Part shown: piece by piece, positions 21,453 through 29,576 of the stretch
Layout: every line of letters begins with the position of its first letter
Position numbering within the stretch: position 1 is the stretch's first letter
Assembly: GCF_000186705.1 (NCBI RefSeq)
Contig: NZ_AEUE01000003.1
Coordinates: forward strand, 124,001-188,000
Reading direction: 5' to 3'
Length of the DNA: 64,000 nt
Source of the DNA: Citromicrobium sp. JLT1363
GTDB taxonomy: Bacteria; Pseudomonadota; Alphaproteobacteria; Sphingomonadales; Sphingomonadaceae
Program-made: the position numbers and the translations under genes
The notes under the pieces: model-generated
Told to the model about the DNA's origin: nothing
Databases searched by the model: none
What the model saw: the letters and a program-made list of their open reading frames with translations, nothing else

Positions 21453-23111
21453 TCAGTCCGCAGGCTGGCAGGTATAGACCAGCCGCTCGTTCGGCTGGGA
21501 GGGAAGGGCGGCCAGCACCGCGTCCTGCCGTCGGCCCAGCTCCGCCGCGCCGTCGGGCGCATCGCAGGACGGCGCCGAATAGGAACCGCGTGCCTCGCGC
21601 GCGGCGGCAATGGCTTCGCGCGACAGCAGATAGCGGTCCGCCCGGTAGGTGCGGGTTTCGGGGTCGTAGCGCGCGACGCTGACGATATCTTCCTCGTTGG
21701 GCACGAATACGCGCGCCCACTGGCCGCCGGCAAAGCCGTATTGCGTGCGCCCGTTCACGCAGCCATCCGCCGACCAGCGCAGCGAGACCGACTTCTGCGC
21801 ATCGCCCGTCACGCGGCTGCGCACGGGCTCCAGCGTACACACGAACTTGCCGGCATTCGCCAGCGCGGCATCGTCTCCGGCTTGCTGGCTGCCGGTTTCC
21901 TCTTCCAGCGCTGCCGCCACCCGGCGGTCGATCGCGTCGAGCCCGGGGCGGGTGAGGTAGAGTGCGGCTGCGGCCACCGCGCAGATTGCGGCCAGGGCGT
22001 AGCACGCGGCAGGCAGCCATTCGGGAAGGCCCTTGCGTGCATCGCTATCCCATTCCGGATCGTCTTCAAGCGCTTCGTCGGGCAGTGCTTCCCCGCTCGC
22101 CAGCTCGCGCTCGCGGCGCTGGGCAAGCATGTAGCCGAGCACGCCGAGCCCGATGGCCGCGATCAGCAACAGCAGGGAAAGTGCGATGCGATTCTCGCGC
22201 TCTTCCTGAACTTCCATCTCGGCTTCGAGCTGGAGGCGGGCCCGCCTTTCGCTCGCCGCTTCGGAGCGGGCCTCCATCTGTTCGCGCGCGGCCTGCGCGG
22301 CGGCGGCGCGGCGCTGGCGCTCGGCTTCGTCCAGCTCGGCCAGACTGCGGCAGGGCAGATCGTTGAGCCGGGGGTTTACGTTGTGCGCGCGCAGGAAGGG
22401 CAGCAGTTCGCGATTCGAGACCGCGAAGTAGAATTCCGCGTCGGTCCCGTCGCTCTCCGCGCCGAAGGAATTGACCCCCAGCACGCGCCCGCAATTATCC
22501 AGCAGCGGACCGCCCGAATTGCCGCGCGCGATGGGGGCGGTGTGCAGGATCGTGTCGAACTGGCGGCTGGGCCGCTCGCCCGAGATGAAGCCCCGGCTCT
22601 TCACCGGCGGCTGCGAGCGCACGATGTCCTGGATCGAGAGCCCCTGCGCGCGGTCCACGTTCATGGGATAGCCCACGGAGGTCACGGCATCGCCGCTGCC
22701 GCCCGGCTTGTTGGCAGCGAGCGTGAGCGGGGGCATGCGCAGCGATCCCTGGATGGCCAGCAGCGCGAGATCGGTGCCCGGGTCTATCGCCACGATCCGG
22801 GCGAAGGCGGGCGCATCGCCATCGGGCGGGACGATACCGATCACCCGATCCTCTCCGAAGGGGCCGGCGGACATGGCCTCGCGCACGACATGCGCGTTGG
22901 TGATGATCCGCTGCGGCGAGACCGCGAAGCCGGTTCCGTGGCTGACCGGATAGAGCTGTTCCTCCCCCGTATCCTCCACGGCCTTGTCGAAGATCACCAC
23001 CCGCACGACGCCGCGTGCGGCTGCGTCGATATCGGCAGCTTCGGCATGGGCGGCACTGGCGAGGCCCAGCGATGCCAGCGCCAGGGCGAGAAAGAAGAGG
23101 ATTCGCGTCAT
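21453..23111 (-). CDS. Membrane-bound trypsin-like serine protease (S1C type)
   Basis: A 552-residue protein. A signal peptide ends near AHAEA. The trypsin-like domain carries His74 (TNAHVV), Asp114 (GTDLALL) and Ser199 (GNSGGP), a complete triad. There is no PDZ domain. Instead, residues about 260-310 are a Glu/Arg/Ala-rich coiled coil, then a helix (ALSLLLLIAAIGLGVLGYML), a cytosolic stretch, a second helix (LPAACYALAAICAVAAAAL), and a Cys-containing C-terminal domain. This layout suggests two periplasmic domains joined across the membrane. Substrate is unknown. Confidence 0.87.
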   Translation of the reverse strand: MTRILFFLALALASLGLASAAHAEAADIDAAARGVVRVVIFDKAVEDTGEEQLYPVSHGTGFAVSPQRIITNAHVVREAMSAGPFGEDRVIGIVPPDGDAPAFARIVAIDPGTDLALLAIQGSLRMPPLTLAANKPGGSGDAVTSVGYPMNVDRAQGLSIQDIVRSQPPVKSRGFISGERPSRQFDTILHTAPIARGNSGGPLLDNCGRVLGVNSFGAESDGTDAEFYFAVSNRELLPFLRAHNVNPRLNDLPCRSLAELDEAERQRRAAAAQAAREQMEARSEAASERRARLQLEAEMEVQEERENRIALSLLLLIAAIGLGVLGYMLAQRRERELASGEALPDEALEDDPEWDSDARKGLPEWLPAACYALAAICAVAAAALYLTRPGLDAIDRRVAAALEEETGSQQAGDDAALANAGKFVCTLEPVRSRVTGDAQKSVSLRWSADGCVNGRTQYGFAGGQWARVFVPNEEDIVSVARYDPETRTYRADRYLLSREAIAAAREARGSYSAPSCDAPDGAAELGRRQDAVLAALPSQPNERLVYTCQPAD

Positions 23112-23191
23112 GGCGGCCTATTTGAACGTCGGTGGATTTGGCCGCAAGCTTCGGGATGCGGCGAATCCGTCACTATTCTAAGAGCAAGGTC

Positions 23192-24235
23192 ATGACGAAA
23201 GATGAAAGCGAAGCGCCGATCGACGAGCAGCAGGCGTGGCCTGCCGTGCTGCGGCGCGACCGGGCGTTCGACGGGCAGTTCGTCACCGGCGTGATGAGCA
23301 CCGGCATCTATTGCCGTCCGAGCTGCGCGGCGCGGCATCCCGCGCGCGAGAATGTACGGTTCTTCGCCGACGGGGCGCAGGCGCGCGCGGCGGGGCTGAG
23401 GCCGTGCAAGCGCTGCCTGCCCGACGATATTGCGCGCGACGAGGCGGCGGTGCGCGCGGCGATCGACGCGATTCGCGGGGGAGAGCGCGCTACGCTGGAC
23501 GAACTGGGCTCCATTACGGGCTATTCGCCCACCCACATCCAGCGGGTCTTCAAGCGGGCCGTCGGGCTTTCGCCTGCTGCCTATGCGCGTGCGCTGAAGG
23601 AGGAGCGGGCGCGGGACGCGCTGTCGGGCGCTCCGCGCGTGACCGATGCGATCTACGATGCCGGCTACGAAGCGCCCAGCCGCTTCTACGCGGCGATGGA
23701 GGGCAGGATGGGGATGAGCGTGAGCGCATGGAAAAATGGCGGCAGGGGAGTGACGATCCGCTGGGCGGTGGTGGAAACGACACTGGGCCCCATGCTGGTC
23801 GCCGCCACCGACAGGGGCGTATGCCGCCTCTCTTTCGGCGAGCGCGAAGACGCGCTGCGAGCCCGCTTCCCCCATGCGGAACTGGTGGAGGGCGGGGCCG
23901 ATTTCGCGCAGCTGCTCCGGCGGGTGGTTGCCGCGGTCGAGCGGCCGGGGACGGGCGCGGACATTCCGCTCGACGTACAGGGCACGGCCTTCCAGGAGGC
24001 GTGCTGGCAGGCCCTGCGCGAAATCCCGCCGGGCGAGACGCGCAGCTATGGCGAGCTTGCCGCGGCGCTCGGCAAACCGAACGCCAGCCGCGCAGTGGGC
24101 GGAGCCAACGGTGCGAACAATGTCGCTGTGTTGATCCCATGCCACCGTGTGATCGCCGCGGATGGCGGGCTGGGCGGCTATGCCTACGGGACGAAGATCA
24201 AGGAGGAGTTGCTGAAGCGCGAGCGCGACGAATGA
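23192..24235 (+). CDS. ada: Ada: bifunctional alkylation-damage regulator and O6-methylguanine-DNA methyltransferase
   Basis: Repairs methyl phosphotriesters and O6-methylguanine and, when methylated, activates the adaptive response. The N-terminal zinc module has Cys41, Cys45, Cys72 and Cys75 (TGIYCRPSC and CKRC); Cys41 is the phosphotriester acceptor. An AraC-type HTH follows at about 85-180. The C-terminal acceptor Cys317 is in IPCHRV. The ATG at 23192 (MTKDESEAP) is taken over the longer frame because it gives the usual 347-residue layout. It is divergent from the protease gene. Confidence 0.95.
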   Translation: MTKDESEAPIDEQQAWPAVLRRDRAFDGQFVTGVMSTGIYCRPSCAARHPARENVRFFADGAQARAAGLRPCKRCLPDDIARDEAAVRAAIDAIRGGERATLDELGSITGYSPTHIQRVFKRAVGLSPAAYARALKEERARDALSGAPRVTDAIYDAGYEAPSRFYAAMEGRMGMSVSAWKNGGRGVTIRWAVVETTLGPMLVAATDRGVCRLSFGEREDALRARFPHAELVEGGADFAQLLRRVVAAVERPGTGADIPLDVQGTAFQEACWQALREIPPGETRSYGELAAALGKPNASRAVGGANGANNVAVLIPCHRVIAADGGLGGYAYGTKIKEELLKRERDE

Positions 24236-24274
24236 GGACTGTCGCCGGGCCGGGGTCTGGCGTATGATCGCGGC

Positions 24275-25285
24275 ATGATCAGCGCGTTTCCCGTACCCTC
24301 TCGCCCCGCGCTGGCAACGATTGCGGGGCCGGTCGTCGTAGCCGGTTCGCTGGCGCTGATCGGCACCGGCTGGGCGGCGGGAAACCCGATGCTCGCCGCG
24401 TTCCTGTTCTGCTGGCTGATCGCCGATGGACTGATGCTGGCCACCATCGCGAAGCATGAATCCTCCCGCCCTGGCCCCAGGGCATTGCTCGGCGCCCTCG
24501 CAGCGGCCAGCCTTGTCGTGCTCGTGGGAAGCCACGGCCCGGTGCGCGAGGCGATCATGGCAATGCGTGCGGTTCCGGCGGCACTGGTGCTGACGGTGGC
24601 CGCCTATTGCGGCTGGTCCGGGTGGAAAGCCGTCGTGACCTGGCGGGCCGATGGCTCACTGGAGGAAGGTCTGGCGCAAATCTTCCCGCGACCCTTCGTC
24701 GCGCTGGCACTGGCAGAGGCACGCGTGCTCCATCTCGCGCTGTTCCGCTGGCGTGCGCCCGCCGACATTCCCGCAGGCGCGCAGGGGTTCGGCTACCACC
24801 GCTACCTGGCTCCGATGCTGGCCGTTCTGCTCGTGCTGCAATTGATAGAGCTGGGCGCAGTCCATGTGCTGGTGATGCTCTGGAACCCCACTCTTGCGTG
24901 GGTTCTTCTCGGGATAAGTGCGTGGGGAGCCGTCTGGATACTTGCTCTGCTCAAGAGCTTGCGCCTCAAGCCGATCCTCCTCACCGACGAAGGCTTACGG
25001 GTGCGCGCAGGGTTCCTCGTCGATGTGAACGTCCCGCTGGACGACATCGCGGAGGTTCGTAGCAGCTTCGGCTCGCAAGAGGTGCGGGCGAAGACGGCGC
25101 TCAACGCGGCGCTTGTGTCTTGGCCCCAGTTCCTGGTCGAACTGCGCGGTCCGCTTGCCGTGCCGGGGCTCTTCGGCGCAAATCGCAACGTCGAGCGGGT
25201 GGCGTTCAAGCTCGACGATCCGGCCGCCTTTCGGGCCGAACTGGATCGCCGGCTCGCGGAACGCGCTACGCCTTTTCGCGCCTGA
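24275..25285 (+). CDS. Membrane protein with a PH-like C-terminal region
   Basis: A 336-residue protein with seven or eight hydrophobic helices in the first 230 residues (LATIAGPVVVAGSLALIG, LLGALAAASLVVLVGS, LAPMLAVLLVLQLIELGAV, AWVLLGISAWGAVWILALL) and a soluble C-terminus. LKPILLTDEGLRVRAGF, then VPLDDIAEV and VAFKLDDPAAFRAELDRRL resemble a bacterial PH-type domain. Function unknown. Its 3' end overlaps the convergent TetR gene by 20 bases. Confidence 0.8.
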   Translation: MISAFPVPSRPALATIAGPVVVAGSLALIGTGWAAGNPMLAAFLFCWLIADGLMLATIAKHESSRPGPRALLGALAAASLVVLVGSHGPVREAIMAMRAVPAALVLTVAAYCGWSGWKAVVTWRADGSLEEGLAQIFPRPFVALALAEARVLHLALFRWRAPADIPAGAQGFGYHRYLAPMLAVLLVLQLIELGAVHVLVMLWNPTLAWVLLGISAWGAVWILALLKSLRLKPILLTDEGLRVRAGFLVDVNVPLDDIAEVRSSFGSQEVRAKTALNAALVSWPQFLVELRGPLAVPGLFGANRNVERVAFKLDDPAAFRAELDRRLAERATPFRA

Positions 25286-25865
25286 AGATCGTACGCGCGG
25301 CCAGATCGAAGCAGGCAGACAGGTCCTGCGCGGGCGGGATCGTGTTCCCGAACAGCAGCGGAGAATAGAGCGGCGAGTAGAGCAGGGCGAGGGCCGCGCG
25401 CGGTTCCACTCCGGGTAGCAATTCGCCCGCTTCCGCGGCGCGCGCCATGCGCATGCGCGCCCAGTCGCGGCGCGGGTCGAGCCAGCGCTTGCGCACCGCT
25501 GCCGAGACGGTGGGGCTTTCCCGCCCGCCCATCAGCAAGGCTGCGAATGCCCGACCGGGCGGGCCGCGCAGATCGCGGGCCATGCCGTTGATCTGGGTGC
25601 GGAAATCCTCCTCGGCAGAACCGGTTTCGGGCAGATCGGGTGTCTCGTCGATGGTGGCGAAAAAGGCATCCACCGCCAGATCGCCGCGGCCTCCCCACCA
25701 GCGATAGATCGTGCTCTTGCCCGTACCCGCCTCGCGCGCGACGCCTTCGATCGACAGATTTTCGTATCCCTCGCGCACCAGGATTGCGAGCGCGGCGACA
25801 AGGATCGCCTCGCGCGCTTCCTCGCTACGGGGGCGGCCGGCGGCCTTTCGGGGATTGTTTTCCAT
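25266..25865 (-). CDS. TetR family transcriptional regulator
   Basis: A 199-residue repressor-like protein. The N-terminal HTH is at about 18-65 (AILVAALAILVREGYENLSI, then EGVAREAGTGKSTIYRWW). The C-terminal ligand and dimer domain is helical and unrecognised. A 19-base near-palindrome overlaps its start codon, which suggests autorepression. No obvious efflux or enzyme target is adjacent: the upstream same-strand gene is a RipA-like membrane protein and the downstream neighbour is convergent. Confidence 0.92.
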   Translation of the reverse strand: MENNPRKAAGRPRSEEAREAILVAALAILVREGYENLSIEGVAREAGTGKSTIYRWWGGRGDLAVDAFFATIDETPDLPETGSAEEDFRTQINGMARDLRGPPGRAFAALLMGGRESPTVSAAVRKRWLDPRRDWARMRMARAAEAGELLPGVEPRAALALLYSPLYSPLLFGNTIPPAQDLSACFDLAARTIFRREKA

Positions 25866-25882
25866 ACGAAACGGTATCGTAT
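25864..25882. promoter_or_regulatory. Probable TetR operator
   Basis: The 19-mer ATACGAAACGGTATCGTAT is a near-perfect palindrome: eight of nine pairs match around a central G. It covers the start codon of the TetR gene and the bases just upstream, the usual place for an autoregulatory operator. Confidence 0.7.
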
Positions 25883-25917
25883 CGGGCAGGGAAAGTCCAT
25901 CCGATCGGATGGGCTAT

Positions 25918-26628
25918 CTACTTGCCGATTCTTCTGAACAAGGCCCTGATCACTTCTGCGGAGGAACGGCGTTTCCGGGGTTTCCAAGGCGTCATATCGC
26001 TGTACCTGAACGCCCGCCCGCGAAGCTTGGACTTCTGACCGCAGGTGAGCCAGGCGAGGCCAAATATGAGCGCGGCAGCCGTCCCCTCGACAATGAGGAC
26101 CGATCGGAGCTCCGAAGCAATTCTTTGCCACTCGGGCTCGAGCATGATTCCCGCCGCAACCGCAAAAACTACCAGCCAGCCCGTGAAGAGAAGCTCTAGA
26201 AAACGCTCGTTGACCCGGCTTACGGAGTAGCTGACGTCGTTTCTTAGGAGCGCGGTCTTGTGGAGCCGTCCTTCGACCTCGTCTTCGAGGAAGTCGACGT
26301 GCTTCTCCCAGTTTTCCTGCCAGAATTTTGAACCTCGCGCGGACAGGATCGCCGTCCATGCTGCAAGTGCGCCGAGAACAGCGATTACGAGGACCAGGGC
26401 AGGGTCGAAATCTCCGCCGTTCGAACTGAGGGCGAGTGCACCGAAGGTGACGAACTGGAAGCCCCAGAAATAGGTCGAACGGCGCCAGTAGTTCTCGATC
26501 TCGAATTTGCGAAGCTCGTGCGCTCGTTCGAGCGCTCGGAGATGGGATTCGCTCGGCCCGCAGTCGCTCAGGCTGAGCTGCTCGCGGTACCTCGATTTTG
26601 TCAGAAGAATCGGTCGAGGAGTTTCCAT
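25918..26628 (-). CDS. RipA-like membrane protein (tentative)
   Basis: A 236-residue protein with about four helices arranged as two pairs: TYFWGFQFVTFGALAL, ALVLVIAVLGALAAWTAIL, ELLFTGWLVVFAVAAGIML and VEGTAAALIFGLAWL. The segment RKFEIENYWRRSTYFWGFQF before helix 1 resembles the family of small octameric membrane proteins named after Francisella RipA. The C-terminus is strongly basic (KPRKRRSS). Codon use is less GC-rich than nearby housekeeping genes. The family call is from one motif and the helix layout, so it is tentative. It is 52 bases upstream of the TetR gene on the same strand. Confidence 0.7.
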   Translation of the reverse strand: METPRPILLTKSRYREQLSLSDCGPSESHLRALERAHELRKFEIENYWRRSTYFWGFQFVTFGALALSSNGGDFDPALVLVIAVLGALAAWTAILSARGSKFWQENWEKHVDFLEDEVEGRLHKTALLRNDVSYSVSRVNERFLELLFTGWLVVFAVAAGIMLEPEWQRIASELRSVLIVEGTAAALIFGLAWLTCGQKSKLRGRAFRYSDMTPWKPRKRRSSAEVIRALFRRIGK

Positions 26629-26743
26629 GGGCCGGAACCTAGGGCGATTCCCCTCCTAGCCGAAGTGCAAATTCATCGGGCCGCTAGGGCAGTTCGTAGC
26701 GGCGCGCAGAACGGCTGCGTATCGGAACCGGTTGGCTTGTGAA

Positions 26744-26769
26744 ATGGGCGCGGCCAAAGCCGCGCCCAT
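26744..26769. terminator. Hairpin downstream of the aldehyde dehydrogenase gene
   Basis: Perfect 11-bp stem ATGGGCGCGGC / GCCGCGCCCAT with a CAAA loop, 12 bases beyond the leftward stop at 26782. No T run on the minus strand, so it may be a weak or Rho-assisted terminator. Confidence 0.6.
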
Positions 26770-26781
26770 AGCTTGGTGCGC

Positions 26782-28161
26782 TTACTCGGCGCCGACGAAG
26801 ATGGCCTTGGCGTTGGCGAATTCCTTCACCCCGAAGCCGCCGTGTTCGCGGCCGTAGCCGGAATTCTTCACGCCGCCGAAGGGCATAGAGGGGTCCGCCA
26901 CGCCGAAGGTGTTGATGAAGACCATGCCCGTATCGAAATGCTTGCTGGCCAGCTCGATCGCGCGGTCGACGTTCTTCGACATGATTCCGCCACCCAGGCC
27001 GTAGCGGCTGTCGTTGGCGATGCGCATCGCATCCTCGTCATCCTTCGCCTTGATGATCGAAGCGACCGGGCCGAACAGCTCGTCGTCATAGGCGGGTTGG
27101 CCTGGTGCGACGTCGGTCAGCACGGTGGCGGGATAATACGCGCCGGGGCCGTCCGGAATTGCGCCGCCGCACGCGATCTTCGCCCCATTGTCGACCGACT
27201 TGTCGACCTGCTCCTGCAAGGTCTTGCGCAGGTCCTCGCGCGCCATCGGGCCCATGTCGGTATCATCCGAGGTCGGGTCGCCGGTCTTGATCGCTTCGAA
27301 TTTGGCGACGTATTTCTCGACGAATGCATCGTAGACCTTCTCGGTCACGATGAAGCGCTTGCCGTTGATGCAGGTCTGGCCGTTATTATACAGCCGCGCG
27401 GTGGCGCAGATGCCGACGGCCTTGTCCAGATCGGCGTCCTCCAGCACCATGTAGGCATCGTTGGAGCCCAGCTCGAGCACGGTTTTCTTGAGCGCCTTGC
27501 CCGCCTTTTCGGCGATATGCTTGCCAGCACCGTCGGAGCCGGTCAGCGTTACGCCGCGCACCTTGTCGTAGCCGATCACCTCGTCCGAGGTGTCGTGGTC
27601 GATCACCAACACGGTGAACAGGCCATCGGGCAGGCCGCCCTTCCGGAAGATCTCCTCGATCTTCAGGCCGCTGCCGGTGCAGTTGGCCGCATGCTTCAGC
27701 AGCACGCCGTTACCGGTCATCAGGTTGGCGATGGCGTAGCGGATCACCTGATAGGCGGGGAAGTTCCACGGCTGGATGCCGTAGATCACGCCGATGGGGG
27801 AGTAGGTGACGATGCCGCGCCCGGCATTGTTGGGATCGCGCTTCTCGTCCGCCAGCTCCTCGGGGCCGTTCGCGGCAGTGTAGTCGCAGATCGCGGCGCA
27901 CAGGGCGACCTCGTCGCGGCTGTCCTTCAGCAGCTTGCCGACCTCTGCGGTCATCAGCTGGGCGAGCTCTTCCTTGTTGTCGCGCAATGCCTTGCCGAGG
28001 CCCTTGATGACTTGCGCCCGGTCTTCGAGGCTGCGCAGCTTCCATTCGGCGAAGGCATCGTGGCAGGCATCGACCTTGGCGAAGGCTTCGTCTTTCGTGA
28101 GGTGCTGGTAGGTTTCGAGCTGTTCGCCGGTGGCGGGGTTTACGGTTGTGGCTTGTGACAT
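26782..28161 (-). CDS. NAD(P)-dependent aldehyde dehydrogenase, succinate-semialdehyde type
   Basis: A 459-residue aldehyde dehydrogenase. It shows PWNFPAYQ (oxyanion Asn), Lys156 in VLLKHA for the cofactor, the general base Glu230 in LELGSND and the nucleophile Cys264 in GQTCING. The short length and absence of an N-terminal extension match the Sad/GabD-like group that oxidises succinate semialdehyde. It is preceded by its own promoter region and followed by a hairpin; no linked transaminase is present in the window. The substrate is inferred. Confidence 0.9.
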   Translation of the reverse strand: MSQATTVNPATGEQLETYQHLTKDEAFAKVDACHDAFAEWKLRSLEDRAQVIKGLGKALRDNKEELAQLMTAEVGKLLKDSRDEVALCAAICDYTAANGPEELADEKRDPNNAGRGIVTYSPIGVIYGIQPWNFPAYQVIRYAIANLMTGNGVLLKHAANCTGSGLKIEEIFRKGGLPDGLFTVLVIDHDTSDEVIGYDKVRGVTLTGSDGAGKHIAEKAGKALKKTVLELGSNDAYMVLEDADLDKAVGICATARLYNNGQTCINGKRFIVTEKVYDAFVEKYVAKFEAIKTGDPTSDDTDMGPMAREDLRKTLQEQVDKSVDNGAKIACGGAIPDGPGAYYPATVLTDVAPGQPAYDDELFGPVASIIKAKDDEDAMRIANDSRYGLGGGIMSKNVDRAIELASKHFDTGMVFINTFGVADPSMPFGGVKNSGYGREHGGFGVKEFANAKAIFVGAE

Positions 28162-28261
28162 TGGGGGTCGCTTTCTCTTTTAGGGGTTTACCTACCCAAG
28201 TCGTGCGGCGGGCCGATGTTCCGCAGGGGCGGCAACGCAGGGCGCTGCCCGCCATTGCATT

Positions 28262-28276
28262 TGCGAAGCGTTCGCA
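28262..28276. promoter_or_regulatory. Fur-box-like palindrome upstream of the siderophore-interacting protein gene
   Basis: Inverted repeat TGCGAA-GCG-TTCGCA, perfect 6-bp arms, ending 14 bases before the ATG at 28291. The 7-1-7-like TGCGAA arms resemble alphaproteobacterial Fur boxes, and the gene is iron-related. The assignment is inferred from pattern and context. Confidence 0.6.
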
Positions 28277-28290
28277 TTAAGTGCGCTGCC

Positions 28291-29046
28291 ATGAGCCAGA
28301 GACCCGAACCCCGCCAGTTGACCGTCCTCCGCCGCGACCGGATCACTCCTTCGCTCCAGCGCGTTACCCTCGGCGGCCCCGGTCTCGCCGGATTTCCCGC
28401 AGATCAGGAAGGCGGCTATCTCAAGCTGTTTCTCGGCGAGGCGGAAAACGGCAAGCCGATCATCCGCACCTATACGATCCGGCACCAGCGCGATGGCGAA
28501 CTGGATATCGACTTTGCGCTCCACGGGGGCGAGGCGGCGGGCCCGGCGACGAAGTGGTCGCTCACGGCCGAGCCGGGCAGCCCCATCACCGTAGGCGGGC
28601 CGGGTGCAGCCAAGCCGCTGCCTTCAGGCCACGATTTCTACCTGATCGCCGGCGACATGACCGCGCTGCCTGCAATCAGCGTGAATCTCGCCGCCTTGCC
28701 GCCGGGCGCGCGCGGGGTGGCCGCGATCGAGATCCAGAACGAGGCAGACAAGCTCGACCTGGACAAACCCGACGGCGTCGAAATCCGCTGGCTGGTCAAC
28801 CGCGAGCCGGGGAGCCAGCCCGACCTCCTCGTCGACGCGCTGCGGAATGTGGAACTGCCGGAGGGACAGCTTGCCGCGTGGGCGGCGTGCGAGTTTTCCT
28901 CCATGCGAAACCTGCGCGCATTCCTGCGCGACGATCTGGGGCTGCGCGGCGAATCGCTCTACATCTCCAGCTACTGGAAGGCGGGGCTGATCGAAGACGA
29001 ACACAAGCTCGCCAAGCGCGAGGATGCCGAGGCGCAGGCGGCCTAG
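28291..29046 (+). CDS. Siderophore-interacting protein (FAD/NAD(P)H ferric reductase family)
   Basis: A 251-residue cytosolic flavoenzyme that releases iron from ferric siderophores by reduction. RTYTIRHQ (about residues 58-65) is the FAD-binding RxYT motif, FALHG the second FAD contact, and YLIAGDMTALPAISVNL the NAD(P)-binding start. SSYWKAGLIEDEH at the C-terminus is the family ending. The start ATG 28291 (MSQRPEPRQL) gives the family length; a frame extension upstream is ignored. It stands alone behind a Fur-box-like site, so iron repression is likely. Its stop shares CTAG with the convergent cinA-type gene. Confidence 0.93.
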   Translation: MSQRPEPRQLTVLRRDRITPSLQRVTLGGPGLAGFPADQEGGYLKLFLGEAENGKPIIRTYTIRHQRDGELDIDFALHGGEAAGPATKWSLTAEPGSPITVGGPGAAKPLPSGHDFYLIAGDMTALPAISVNLAALPPGARGVAAIEIQNEADKLDLDKPDGVEIRWLVNREPGSQPDLLVDALRNVELPEGQLAAWAACEFSSMRNLRAFLRDDLGLRGESLYISSYWKAGLIEDEHKLAKREDAEAQAA

Positions 29047-29576
29047 GCGGCGCTGGAGCGGCGTTCTACCGCCTGACGCATCAGACCCAGCGCGGTGCGC
29101 AGCGCGGCCAGCCGGACGCCATCGCGCCCGATCGCACCATAGTGCTTTTCGCGGTGTATCGGCTCTTTGTCCCGGGTTGCCAGCGCGAAGTGCACGAGCC
29201 CTTCCTCATCGTCCTCTCCGCCGGGCCCTGCGAAGCCGGTGATCGAGACCGCGATATTGGCCTGGGACCGGGCGAGCCCCCCCTGCGCCATCGCCAGCGC
29301 GACATTCCGGCTGACCGCCCCGCAATCCTCGACCAGCTTGCGCTCGATCCCGAGCAGGTCGCATTTGGCTGCGTCCGAATAGGCGACGAACCCGCGCTCG
29401 AACGCATGGCTGCAGCCGGGCACGTCGGTCAGCAGAGAGGCGAGCAGGCCGCCAGTGCAGCTTTCGGCGGTCGCCAGTCGCAATTCGCGCTCGCACGCGG
29501 TTTCGAGCACGGCATGGGCCAGCTGCGTGATGTCGTCCGGAAGCGCGTATTCGAGTTCTTCGACCAATTCATTCAA
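29043..29576 (-). CDS. CinA family nicotinamide-nucleotide amidohydrolase (PncC-like)
   Basis: A 177-residue stand-alone CinA C-terminal domain, which deamidates NMN in NAD salvage. Motifs are TAESCTGGLLASLLT with the catalytic Ser, GFVAYSDAAKCDLLG and SITGFAGPGG. The chosen start is a TTG at 29576 that overlaps the upstream photolyase stop (TTGA); a GTG six codons upstream is possible. The overlap suggests translational coupling. The N-terminal molybdopterin domain of full CinA is absent, as in many proteobacteria. Confidence 0.88.
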   Translation of the reverse strand: MNELVEELEYALPDDITQLAHAVLETACERELRLATAESCTGGLLASLLTDVPGCSHAFERGFVAYSDAAKCDLLGIERKLVEDCGAVSRNVALAMAQGGLARSQANIAVSITGFAGPGGEDDEEGLVHFALATRDKEPIHREKHYGAIGRDGVRLAALRTALGLMRQAVERRSSAA

